DNA of 64,000 nt from Lachnospiraceae bacterium (lineage in GTDB: Bacteria > Bacillota > Clostridia > Lachnospirales > Lachnospiraceae). The notes beneath the pieces are model-generated. The model did no database searches, was not told where the DNA came from, and worked only from the letters and a program-made list of their open reading frames with translations. The position numbers and the translations under genes are program-made. The stretch lies in assembly GCA_021770345.1 (NCBI GenBank), contig JAETRD010000018.1, forward strand, positions 1-64,000. The letters run 5' to 3'. Below, one piece after another: positions 44,016 through 51,916 of this stretch. Each line of letters opens with the position of its first letter. The first letter of the stretch is position 1.

Positions 44016-44624
44016 TTATTCCCATTCGACGAGACGGGCAATTGCCTTCACAATGCCGGGAATCGAACCGGTCGAAGTGTTGATGCACAGGTCATAATTT
44101 AACCGGTCTCCCCACGTCTGTCCCGTGAAAAACTGATAATACTTTCCACGTCTTCTGTCCACATCCTGAATATGGCGTTTCAGCTCACGGTCCGTAAAAT
44201 GCTCCTGCTCGGGCGCGCGTTTTCTGCAGCGCTCCATCTTATGCTCCATATCCGCGTACACAAAAATGCGGAACGGCTCCTTCTCACGCAGAATATAGTC
44301 CGCGCTCCGTCCGACAATCACGCAGTCGGACTTTTCCGCCATCTCGCGAATCAGGCGGCTCTGCTCCCGATAGATGAGATTGTTCTGCTCCAAAAGAGGG
44401 TCCGCCCCCATATAGAAACTTCGCCCGACCGTAACGGGTATCACCGCCGAAGGACTGTGTTCCATCACATGCGCCACATAGCCCTCCGCGAGTTCCGTGC
44501 GCTCCGCAATCTTTGTGATAATCTCGTTGTCGTAATAGGCGATGCCGAGTTCATCCGCCAGACACCTGCCAAGCTCTCTTCCCCCGCTTCCGAATTCGCG
44601 GCCAATCGTAATTATCTTTGACAT
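44016..44624 (-). CDS. Cytidylate-kinase-like family protein
   Basis: This 202-residue P-loop protein starts MSKIITIGREFGSGGRELG, the nucleotide-binding loop of the cytidylate-kinase-like family common in Clostridia. It has an arginine-rich lid (MERCRKRAPEQEHF). It is distinct from the housekeeping Cmk and its substrate is not proven. ATG 44624 with AGGTGGAG upstream is chosen over the upstream frame. A promoter with extended -10 lies at 44679-44687. Confidence 0.87.
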   Translation of the reverse strand: MSKIITIGREFGSGGRELGRCLADELGIAYYDNEIITKIAERTELAEGYVAHVMEHSPSAVIPVTVGRSFYMGADPLLEQNNLIYREQSRLIREMAEKSDCVIVGRSADYILREKEPFRIFVYADMEHKMERCRKRAPEQEHFTDRELKRHIQDVDRRRGKYYQFFTGQTWGDRLNYDLCINTSTGSIPGIVKAIARLVEWE

Positions 44625-44678
44625 AGGCTCCACCTCTTTCTCTTTTCCTTGTACCCTCATCAGACTGAGGCCATTTTT

Positions 44679-44687
44679 ATTATAGCA
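44679..44687 (-). promoter_or_regulatory. Extended -10 promoter of the cytidylate-kinase-like gene
   Basis: TGCTATAAT on the minus strand (TATAAT at 44679-44684 with TGN at 44685-44687), 55 bases before the ATG. No clear -35 box, as expected for an extended -10 promoter. Confidence 0.6.
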
Positions 44688-44806
44688 CATTTTGCGCCGT
44701 GTTCCCACGATTTTTCGATTTATGATTTCTCATTCCCGTGTTACAATATCTGAAAATACAAACCACCGGTGAGATGCCCATCGTCGCCGTCGAAAGGATA
44801 TTTCCC

Positions 44807-45451
44807 ATGAAAATATACGCTCTTCCCCTTGCGGACACCGGCTGGGGCGACGCGGAACATGCGCTGCTGCCTCACGTCTCCGCGCACAGGCAGGAAAAAA
44901 TAAAAAAATTTCACGCCGCGTCCGACAAAAAGCTCGCTCTGTACGCGGCTCTTACGGCGCGCATGGCCCTATCGCTCGCCCTCTGCCTCCCGGCGGACCG
45001 TCTTACTTTTGATGCGGCCGCACACGGCAAACCCACGCTTTCCTGCGCACCCGAAACCGGCTTTTCCGTCTCCCACACGAAAAATTTCGTGCTCTGCGCC
45101 GTCTCGGAACACGGAGCCGTGGGCGCGGATGCCGAGCGTGTGCGAAACGCCCCCGCGGCCGTTATGCGCCGGGCCTTCTGTGAGGCGGAAATCCGCTATG
45201 TAAGCACTCCCGCATTCTCGGACGAACGCTTCTTTGAAATCTGGACAAAAAAAGAAGCCTACACGAAATTCCTGGGCACGGGGCTTGCCGCAGAGCTCAT
45301 CAGTATCAACACGCTTGCGCCTGCGCTCGCGTGTCACTTTTATACGTTTTCCTGTGAAAACTGTATCTGCGCAGTCTATGGCACGGACGCGCCGGACGGC
45401 GCACTCTGTCTTCTGAGCGAAAAAGAAATCCTTGACTTTTTTACATTATAA
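44807..45451 (+). CDS. Sfp-type 4'-phosphopantetheinyl transferase
   Basis: This 214-residue enzyme has the Sfp-family signatures VGADAERV (magnesium-binding Asp and Glu, about 105-112) and FFEIWTKKEAYTKFLG (about 142-157). It moves phosphopantetheine from CoA to a serine of carrier proteins. ATG 44807 follows GAAAGGA; an earlier in-frame ATG at 44738 is rejected. The gene is divergent from the cytidylate-kinase-like gene. No carrier protein or synthase is adjacent, and the carrier-like protein at 7715-7981 lacks the target serine, so its client is elsewhere in the genome. Confidence 0.9.
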   Translation: MKIYALPLADTGWGDAEHALLPHVSAHRQEKIKKFHAASDKKLALYAALTARMALSLALCLPADRLTFDAAAHGKPTLSCAPETGFSVSHTKNFVLCAVSEHGAVGADAERVRNAPAAVMRRAFCEAEIRYVSTPAFSDERFFEIWTKKEAYTKFLGTGLAAELISINTLAPALACHFYTFSCENCICAVYGTDAPDGALCLLSEKEILDFFTL

Positions 45452-45475
45452 GCTTTTGACGCCAAACTCCGAATA

Positions 45476-45504
45476 TTTGAGGCGCCGCAGGGTGATACTA
45501 TAAT
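45476..45504 (+). promoter_or_regulatory. Probable promoter of the GltD-like gene
   Basis: TATAAT at 45499-45504 and a weak -35 TTTGAG at 45476-45481, 17-base spacer, ahead of GGAGGAG and the ATG at 45531. Confidence 0.45.
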
Positions 45505-45530
45505 CATTCTGACGGAGGAGCAAATAAATT

Positions 45531-46757
45531 ATGGCATTACATGTTATGGACGAGGCGGACCGCTGTCTCGGATGCAAGAAACCGCAGTGCAGGGAGGGTT
45601 GTCCCATCAGTACCCCCATACCGGACGTCATCCGGCTTTTAAAAGAAAACAAGCTCGACGAGGCAGGAAGATTGCTCTTTGAGAACAACCCTTTAACGAC
45701 CGTGTGCAGTCTGGTCTGCAACCACGAAAATCAGTGCGCAGGCCACTGCATCCGCGGAAAAAACGGGGAACCCATCCATTTTTCCGCAATCGAAAACTAT
45801 ATCTCTTCCACCTACGCAAACAAGATGACCGCCGGCCCCGCCCCCAAAAACGGCATACGCGCCGCGATTATCGGCTCCGGTCCCGCAGGGCTCACCATCG
45901 CCGTCATCCTTGCAAGGTACGGCTACGACGTCACGATTTTTGAGGAGAAAGACAAAATCGGCGGCGTGCTCCGCTACGGCATCCCGGAATTTCGTCTGCC
46001 CAAATCGGTGCTCGACGACTTTAAATACCGTCATATCGACTTAAAGGGCATCAAATTCCGCCCAAACACGCATATCGGCGGCGCCATCGGCATCGACGAT
46101 CTGTTCCGCGACGGCTACAAGGCGATTTTTGTCGGCACCGGAGTCTGGAAACCAAACGCGCTCCACATCAAAGGTGAAACTTTAGGGCATGTCCATTTCG
46201 GCATCAATTACCTGAACAACCCCGACAGCTATTCCCTCGGAGAACGCGTCATCGTCATCGGCGCCGGAAACGCCGCGATGGACGTGGCCAGAACCGCCAT
46301 TCGCAAAGGCGTCCGCCATCTGACCTGCTTTTCTCTCACAAAAAAGGTCGCCGCCAGCCATCACGAATTCAGCTATGCCGTCTTAGAGGGTGTCCAGTTT
46401 GAATACAACAAAGCCCCCGTGGAAATCACCGACGAGGGCGTGATCTTCAAAGATATCATCGAGAACGAGGACGGAACTTTTACGGATGTTCCGAACTCCG
46501 AGACGCTCTACCCGGCGGACAGCGTGATCGTCTCCATCAGTCAGGGTCCTCAGAACCGCATTGTGGAAACCACGACGGGGCTTACCGCAAACGAGCGGGG
46601 ACTGTTGGTGGCGGACGAAACCGGACACACCAGCCGTCCCGGTATCTTCGCCTCCGGCGATGTCGTAAACGGCGCGCGCACCGTTGTGGAGGCCGTCGCT
46701 CACAGCAAAATCGTGGCGGAATCCATGCACGAATATATGCAGAGCCTCATAGAATAA
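45531..46757 (+). CDS. FAD/NAD(P)-dependent oxidoreductase, glutamate-synthase small-subunit-like (GltD/SudA type)
   Basis: A 408-residue flavoprotein with an N-terminal double Fe-S cysteine cluster (CLGCKKPQCREGCP and CSLVCNHENQCAGHCIRG), an FAD-binding fold (IIGSGPAGLTIAVILARYGYDVTIFE, about 105-130) and an NAD(P)-binding fold (VIGAGNAAMDVARTA, about 240-255). This is the GltD/NfnB/DPYD-N subfamily, which passes electrons from NAD(P)H to a partner. No gltB-like or ferredoxin partner lies next to it, so the partner is unknown; it may act as a stand-alone ferredoxin:NADP oxidoreductase-like enzyme. Confidence 0.9.
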   Translation: MALHVMDEADRCLGCKKPQCREGCPISTPIPDVIRLLKENKLDEAGRLLFENNPLTTVCSLVCNHENQCAGHCIRGKNGEPIHFSAIENYISSTYANKMTAGPAPKNGIRAAIIGSGPAGLTIAVILARYGYDVTIFEEKDKIGGVLRYGIPEFRLPKSVLDDFKYRHIDLKGIKFRPNTHIGGAIGIDDLFRDGYKAIFVGTGVWKPNALHIKGETLGHVHFGINYLNNPDSYSLGERVIVIGAGNAAMDVARTAIRKGVRHLTCFSLTKKVAASHHEFSYAVLEGVQFEYNKAPVEITDEGVIFKDIIENEDGTFTDVPNSETLYPADSVIVSISQGPQNRIVETTTGLTANERGLLVADETGHTSRPGIFASGDVVNGARTVVEAVAHSKIVAESMHEYMQSLIE

Positions 46758-46780
46758 ACCAAAAGGAATACTGCTGGCTT

Positions 46781-47140
46781 ATGGAATTGACCGAAAAATA
46801 TGTCCTTTTAATCACCAACACCAACAACCGGATATCGCTCTCCGCCGTCTCCGAACTGTGGAACGAACTTGCGAATGTGGAATATCAGAAATCAAATGTC
46901 TTTTTGACCGCGCTGATCGACGCCCCCTCCGCCGTGTATTCCCCGTCGGTACACTGTACGGAGTCCCACCCGGACTGCATCCGAATCACCTGCACGAGAG
47001 TGCCCTCCACCTGCAGCAGCCAGTCGTTGTATCTGTCGAGTCTGCGCTATATATTCACCGAGCTGAAAAAGCATTACCGCGACACCTATATCGTCATGGA
47101 ATCCTACAAGGTAGACCTTTCCCTTTTTCCGCCTTCTTAA
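46781..47140 (+). CDS. Hypothetical 119-residue protein
   Basis: It begins MELTEKYVLLITNTNNRISL, 24 bases after the GltD-like gene, with AGGAAT somewhat far (13 bases) from the ATG. No signal peptide or motif was recognised; residues 60-85 are rich in Cys, Ser and Thr. Its 3' end overlaps the convergent potD gene by 47 bases. The codon pattern and position favour a real gene, but no homologue comes to mind. Confidence 0.5.
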   Translation: MELTEKYVLLITNTNNRISLSAVSELWNELANVEYQKSNVFLTALIDAPSAVYSPSVHCTESHPDCIRITCTRVPSTCSSQSLYLSSLRYIFTELKKHYRDTYIVMESYKVDLSLFPPS

Positions 47141-48662
47141 GCGCGAAACAGCACACCGTCACCGCAAGGAGCACGCCTCCCGCGGCGACGGCTGCCCATT
47201 GCCCGCCGGACATCATATCCAACCGGAAACACCGGATATTGATCCACATCTGATTGATCGCGGCATTGCCCGCATCGTCAAAATAATTCATCACGGCGCT
47301 CCGTGCAAGATCTTCCCAGGACGGATACTGGGCGGCCAGCTGTCTGCCCGCCTGCTCGGCGGGCGCCGTCACAACATACGCCTCATCCCCGTTATCTCCG
47401 GAGAAAAAGTAACCGACCGGATATGCGATCGTGTCGCTCTCGTCTTCCCCGGCGCCGTAACACCAGTTCAGATAGTCAAAGACGAGCCCGTCCTCCCCGC
47501 CTGCAATCGCCGAAGTGTAACCGATGTAATACATGTTGCGCACCGCATTCTCCGGCTTTGAGAGGAAGTTGATAAACGCTTCCGCCGCGTGTTTTTTCGC
47601 GGTATCGGCACCGATTCCGTCCTTTAACAAAACCCACCCGTCAAACCATAGATTCGTGCACTCCCGGGGCACCGCCCAGCACAGGTAAAAGTCATCCTCC
47701 TCGGCCTGGTCCATCGTGTAGACGGCATCACCGGACCACTGGGTATTTGCCAGCACCTTGCCGGTGACCATATCCGCCTTTCCGCTGTCCGTCTCAAACG
47801 AGTAGACGTTTCCCCGGATTTCCCGAAGCTTCTCCTCCGCCGCCTGAATCGTCTCCGGGGCGGTATCATTCATCACCGCCGCAAGCTGCTCCCCGTAATC
47901 CGCGCGGTTTCGGAACGCATCGTCTGTCAGAAGCTCCCTGTTTAAAATCGCAAGCGTCGGGAAATAGGCATCCCGCACGTTGTCCTTGACCGTGACCTGA
48001 CGGTAAAACCTGTCATTCGTGAGAATCGACCATGTCGACGCCTCCTCTTTGCTGACTTCCTCCGGATTGTACACAATCCCCGTGATTCCCCACATGTAGC
48101 CGGCCGCATAGTCCGCCCACGCCTTCCCGTCTATCTCATTCTCCTCAAAAACATCTCTGATATAGGGGGAGACGCCTCTCACATAATAATTGCGCGCGTC
48201 TGACCCGTCAAAAAATTCCTCCGAGAGCGGCTCTAATTTTCCCTCTTTCATCAGCTTCATGATCATATAGTCGGAGGGGCACACCATGTCGTAGACATTT
48301 CCGAGATTCATCTGGCTGTACAGTTCCTCGTTTGTTCCGAACGTGGAATACTCGACTGCCACGCGCACGCCGTATGTCTCGTAATACCACTCCTCAAACT
48401 CCTTCACCAGCGCGCTCTCACCGAAGATATCCGCATCGTCCAGCGAAATCACCTCGTCTTCGTCCCAGCCGCCCTCATCGATATACTCTTCCCAGTTGCA
48501 CACCCGAAGCGTTACCGTCTGTTCCCCGGCGCCCTTTTGCGCCGCCTCTGCGGACAGCTGCGGCGTGCACAGGCAGCAGACAGTCAAAGCTGCTACAGCG
48601 GCCGCAAAGCAGGCTCTTCCATGGGAAAAGATGGCCCGCGTCCTTTGTCTCTTATCTGTCAT
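47094..48662 (-). CDS. potD: Spermidine/putrescine-binding protein PotD, with C-terminal membrane anchor
   Basis: A 522-residue substrate-binding protein with a signal peptide (about 12-45), the family start TLRVCNWEEYIDEG and the PotD/PotF fold through about residue 470 (FDGWVLLKDG, KPENAVRNMYYIGYTS). It is longer than usual PotD (about 350) through an acidic insert near the N terminus and a C-terminal helix (WAAVAAGGVLLAVTVCCFAL) with a basic tail. A standard lipobox is not clear, so the helix may replace the lipid as anchor. The ATG at 48662 overlaps the end of potC by 11 bases. Confidence 0.9.
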   Translation of the reverse strand: MTDKRQRTRAIFSHGRACFAAAVAALTVCCLCTPQLSAEAAQKGAGEQTVTLRVCNWEEYIDEGGWDEDEVISLDDADIFGESALVKEFEEWYYETYGVRVAVEYSTFGTNEELYSQMNLGNVYDMVCPSDYMIMKLMKEGKLEPLSEEFFDGSDARNYYVRGVSPYIRDVFEENEIDGKAWADYAAGYMWGITGIVYNPEEVSKEEASTWSILTNDRFYRQVTVKDNVRDAYFPTLAILNRELLTDDAFRNRADYGEQLAAVMNDTAPETIQAAEEKLREIRGNVYSFETDSGKADMVTGKVLANTQWSGDAVYTMDQAEEDDFYLCWAVPRECTNLWFDGWVLLKDGIGADTAKKHAAEAFINFLSKPENAVRNMYYIGYTSAIAGGEDGLVFDYLNWCYGAGEDESDTIAYPVGYFFSGDNGDEAYVVTAPAEQAGRQLAAQYPSWEDLARSAVMNYFDDAGNAAINQMWINIRCFRLDMMSGGQWAAVAAGGVLLAVTVCCFALKKAEKGKGLPCRIP

Positions 48663-49455
48663 TTTCCCCCTCCATCCTTTTTCCGGTGACAAAGTTCCCT
48701 GCCAGCACCACGGCAAGTATCAGCACGAAGATCACCGACGACAGCGCCCAGAGCGCAGTCTTGATCTCCGTATGCGAACCGCGCGTGGCGTTTACCACAT
48801 AAGTGCTGATCGTGTCAAAGGTCGCCGGTTTCGTGTAGGTCGTGATAAAGTAATCGTCCAGCGACAGCGTCACCGCGAGCATAAAACCGGACACGATCCC
48901 GGGGATCAGCTGCGGCAGCACGACGCGAAACAGCGCCGACGCCGCACCCGCGCCGAGGTCTCTGGCCGCCTCGTAGATGCTGTTGTCCATCTGTTTTAGC
49001 CGGGGCAGCACCGACAGATACACAAACGGCGCCTCAAGTACGACATGCCCCGCCACCAACGGAAAAAACGTCTCCTTGCTCCTCCCGAACACCACGATCA
49101 GAAGGACACAGAGCGAGAACCCGGTCACAACCTCCGCATTGACAACCGGAATCTGGTTGAGAAAATTAAGCGCGCGTCTGCCCGCACTGCGGGAATAAAA
49201 CGCACCGATCGCGCCGACTGTCCCGAGGACGGCGGCAATCGCCGCCGACCCGACCGCAAGCACAAAGGTGCCGCGTATCATCTCGGAGAGCTCCTCCGTC
49301 GTAAACAGCGTCACATAATTTTTCAGAGAAAAATTTCCGGATGTTCCGATGACGGACGTATCCGTAAAACTGTAAACCATAAGCGTCAGCACCGGCACAT
49401 ACATAAACAGAAGCACAAGCGCAAGCCATGAAAAGCGTATTGTTTTCTTTATCAT
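48652..49455 (-). CDS. potC: Spermidine/putrescine ABC permease PotC
   Basis: A 267-residue permease with six helices and the EAA loop (YEAARDLGAGAASALFRVVLPQLIPG, about 155-180). The N terminus (FSWLALVLLFMYVPVLTLMVYSF) is PotC-like. It overlaps potB by four bases and potD by 11. Confidence 0.93.
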   Translation of the reverse strand: MIKKTIRFSWLALVLLFMYVPVLTLMVYSFTDTSVIGTSGNFSLKNYVTLFTTEELSEMIRGTFVLAVGSAAIAAVLGTVGAIGAFYSRSAGRRALNFLNQIPVVNAEVVTGFSLCVLLIVVFGRSKETFFPLVAGHVVLEAPFVYLSVLPRLKQMDNSIYEAARDLGAGAASALFRVVLPQLIPGIVSGFMLAVTLSLDDYFITTYTKPATFDTISTYVVNATRGSHTEIKTALWALSSVIFVLILAVVLAGNFVTGKRMEGENDR

Positions 49456-50243
49456 AAGATTGCCCCCCTGCTTGTCTCTTCCTCGCCGAAACCGTTCGTC
49501 GCCCAGGTGATGACGAAAATAATCGCCAGCAGGACAATCGAGATCATCGACCCGCTGTGCCAGTCGTAGGCGTTAAAATAGCTTCCGATCAGACTTCCCA
49601 TGATATAGGTACTGTTGTAGAGCATATCAAGAATCACATAATTCGTCATCGACGGCAGAAACACCATCGTCACACCGCTGATTAATCCCGGCATGCTAAG
49701 CGGCAGCGTCACCTTCAGAAACGTGACCACGCCGTCCGCCCCGAGATCCGCCGCCGCCTCGAGATAGGAATCATCCAGCTTCTCCAGTGTCGTGTAAAGA
49801 GGCAGAATCATAAACGGAAGGAAATCGTAAGTCATTCCCAGCACCGTGTTCAGAAAGGGGTGATAGGCCAGATTTCCCTCCAGCACGGTCAGCACTTCCT
49901 TGAGCGCGGCCACGCGCAGCGTAAAATTAATCCACATCGGCGCGATAAACAGCACCAGCAGCACCGTTTTTCTGCGCAGATTGCTCCTCGCAAGGATATA
50001 CGCCGTCGGGTAGGCAATGACCACGCAACAGAACGTCGCCGCCACCGCGACCGCAAGGCTGTAGCAGAGCGTGCCGATCGTGTTGGGACTCGTAAAAAAA
50101 TTTGCAAAATTCTGCACCGTGAATCTGCCTTCCCCGTTGGTAAAGGCATAGTACAGTACCACGAGAAGCGGCGCCGCGACAAAACAGACTAAAAACACCG
50201 CATAGGGAATTCCCAGCTGCTTTCTTGAAAAACGCAGTTTCAT
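49452..50243 (-). CDS. potB: Spermidine/putrescine ABC permease PotB
   Basis: A 263-residue permease with six helices and the EAA loop (YLEAAADLGADGVVTFLKVTLPLSMPG, about 180-205). It overlaps potA and potC by four bases each (ATGA-type junctions). The order A-B-C-D is the standard one. Confidence 0.93.
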   Translation of the reverse strand: MKLRFSRKQLGIPYAVFLVCFVAAPLLVVLYYAFTNGEGRFTVQNFANFFTSPNTIGTLCYSLAVAVAATFCCVVIAYPTAYILARSNLRRKTVLLVLFIAPMWINFTLRVAALKEVLTVLEGNLAYHPFLNTVLGMTYDFLPFMILPLYTTLEKLDDSYLEAAADLGADGVVTFLKVTLPLSMPGLISGVTMVFLPSMTNYVILDMLYNSTYIMGSLIGSYFNAYDWHSGSMISIVLLAIIFVITWATNGFGEEETSRGAIL

Positions 50244-51706
50244 CCTTCCGTCTCCTCTCCGTCGGCCGCAAAGGAAAGCTCTATCCTGTCTTTCGGAATC
50301 CGCAGGCTGACATAGTCGTTCTCATTCCAGAGATACTCGTCGTGGAGGTGAATATCCTCCTCGCTCTTTGTCCTGACGATATAGTGGTAATGGTCGCCCT
50401 TGTATATCAGAGAAATGATATGCCCGCAGATGCCTCCGGTCTGTATATCGTCACTCATAGACACCGCGCCGACCGGAATCCGCACAGAGACTTTTACCCC
50501 GTCCGTATAGATTTCATTGCCCGCGGCGTCCGCAAGAACACCTTCCGAATTTATCGCGGAACCCTCATACAGCTTCGTCAAATCACACTCGTATTCACCC
50601 TCGGCAAACACCACCGTGTAATTTCTGGTGAGCACACCCTCAAAAATGTTGAGGTTGGTCTCGGCCATAATCACATGAATCCCGTCCGGTTCCACGCACA
50701 TGCCGATGGTGTCCCCTTCTTTTACGCTCTTTGTGCTCTGGATGACAATCTCATTGTCCCCGGACGCGACGATAATCTCATAGTGCATCCCTTTAAAAAT
50801 GACTGAGTTCACCACTCCGGTGACGGTTCCCGCCTCAGGCGCCGTCATAAGAATGTCCTCCGGACGCACGACGACGTCCACCCGCGCGCCGGGCGGCATA
50901 TCGTCGAGACAGTCAAAATCCGCACCGCAGAAGCGCACCCGCCGCTCCCCCGTCATCCTTCCGTTGTAGATATTGCTCTCACCGATAAAATCCGCCACAA
51001 ACACATTCTTCGGCTCATTGTAGATCTCCTCGGGCGTGCCCACCTGCTGAATCATGCCGTCCGCCATAACCACAACCTTATCCGACATCGTAAGCGCTTC
51101 CTCCTGGTCATGCGTCACATAGATAAACGTGATTCCGAGCTCCCGGTGCATCGCCATCAGCTCTAACTGCATCTCCTTGCGCATCTTTAAATCCAGGGCC
51201 CCGAGCGGCTCGTCGAGCAGAAGGATTTCCGGCTCATTGACAATCGCGCGCGCGATGGCCACGCGCTGCTGCTGGCCGCCGGAAAGCGTGGCGATACTGC
51301 GGCGCTCAAACCCCTCCAAATCCACGATCTCGAGCGCATGCCGCACCTTACGGCGGATTTCCTCCTTCGGTAGTTTTTTTAACTTGAGTCCGAACGCAAT
51401 ATTTTCAAAAATATTCAGATGCGGAAACAGCGCATAGCGCTGAAATACCGTGTTAATCGGCCGCTCGTTCGGCGGCAGTCTGCTGATATCCTCGCCGTTA
51501 AGCAGAATCTGCCCCTCCGTCTGGATATCGAATCCGGCAATCATCCGCAGCGTCGTCGTTTTCCCGCAGCCGGACGGCCCTAAAAATGTCACAAACTCTC
51601 CCTTTTTTACCTGGAGGTTAAAATCTCTGACCGCTTCAAAATTGTCGTCAAAGCGCTTTTTGATTCCTTTCAGTTCTATGATATTTTCCGATAAGCTCCT
51701 GTCCAT
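50240..51706 (-). CDS. potA: Spermidine/putrescine ABC ATPase PotA with extended double C-terminal domain
   Basis: This 488-residue ATPase has an ordinary N-terminal part (Walker A GPSGCGKTT, signature LSGGQQQRVAIARA, Walker B ILLLDEPLGALDLKM, about 1-235). The regulatory part is about 120 residues longer than in usual PotA (about 360-370). A first TOBE-like unit (RPEDILMTAPEAGTVTGVVN) is followed by a second region ending in a second TOBE-like unit (GGICGHIISLIYKGDHYHYIV), with matching 'I-FKG/YKG-H-Y' strands. The ATG 51706 follows GGGAGG; the reading frame to 51883 is spurious and crosses a terminator. It heads the operon. Confidence 0.92.
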   Translation of the reverse strand: MDRSLSENIIELKGIKKRFDDNFEAVRDFNLQVKKGEFVTFLGPSGCGKTTTLRMIAGFDIQTEGQILLNGEDISRLPPNERPINTVFQRYALFPHLNIFENIAFGLKLKKLPKEEIRRKVRHALEIVDLEGFERRSIATLSGGQQQRVAIARAIVNEPEILLLDEPLGALDLKMRKEMQLELMAMHRELGITFIYVTHDQEEALTMSDKVVVMADGMIQQVGTPEEIYNEPKNVFVADFIGESNIYNGRMTGERRVRFCGADFDCLDDMPPGARVDVVVRPEDILMTAPEAGTVTGVVNSVIFKGMHYEIIVASGDNEIVIQSTKSVKEGDTIGMCVEPDGIHVIMAETNLNIFEGVLTRNYTVVFAEGEYECDLTKLYEGSAINSEGVLADAAGNEIYTDGVKVSVRIPVGAVSMSDDIQTGGICGHIISLIYKGDHYHYIVRTKSEEDIHLHDEYLWNENDYVSLRIPKDRIELSFAADGEETEG

Positions 51707-51777
51707 CCCAAGCCTCCCGCTCCTTTTCTGATTGTAGCAGTGCGATATTTCTATGCCGAACCGGCGTTTCCTGTATG

Positions 51778-51822
51778 AAAAAACAGAGTGATCAAGATGC
51801 CTTTCGTTTCTTGACCACTCTG
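51778..51822 (-). terminator. Rho-independent terminator after the hybrid kinase gene
   Basis: A 14-base-pair stem with one G-T style mismatch (51784-51797 with 51809-51822) is followed on the minus strand by TTTTTT. It lies 95 bases after the kinase stop at 51917. Confidence 0.82.
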
Positions 51823-51916
51823 CCTTTCGTTCCTGTGCCTGTATCGCTGATAAAATATTATCCGATAATGTGCGGAATGTCAATATCTACTTTTCATGGT
51901 TCGCAGGACGCGCCTG

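Noticed and set aside
51707-51883. N-terminal extension of PotA
   Set aside because: It crosses a rho-independent terminator and has no family similarity; the ATG at 51706 has a good ribosome site.
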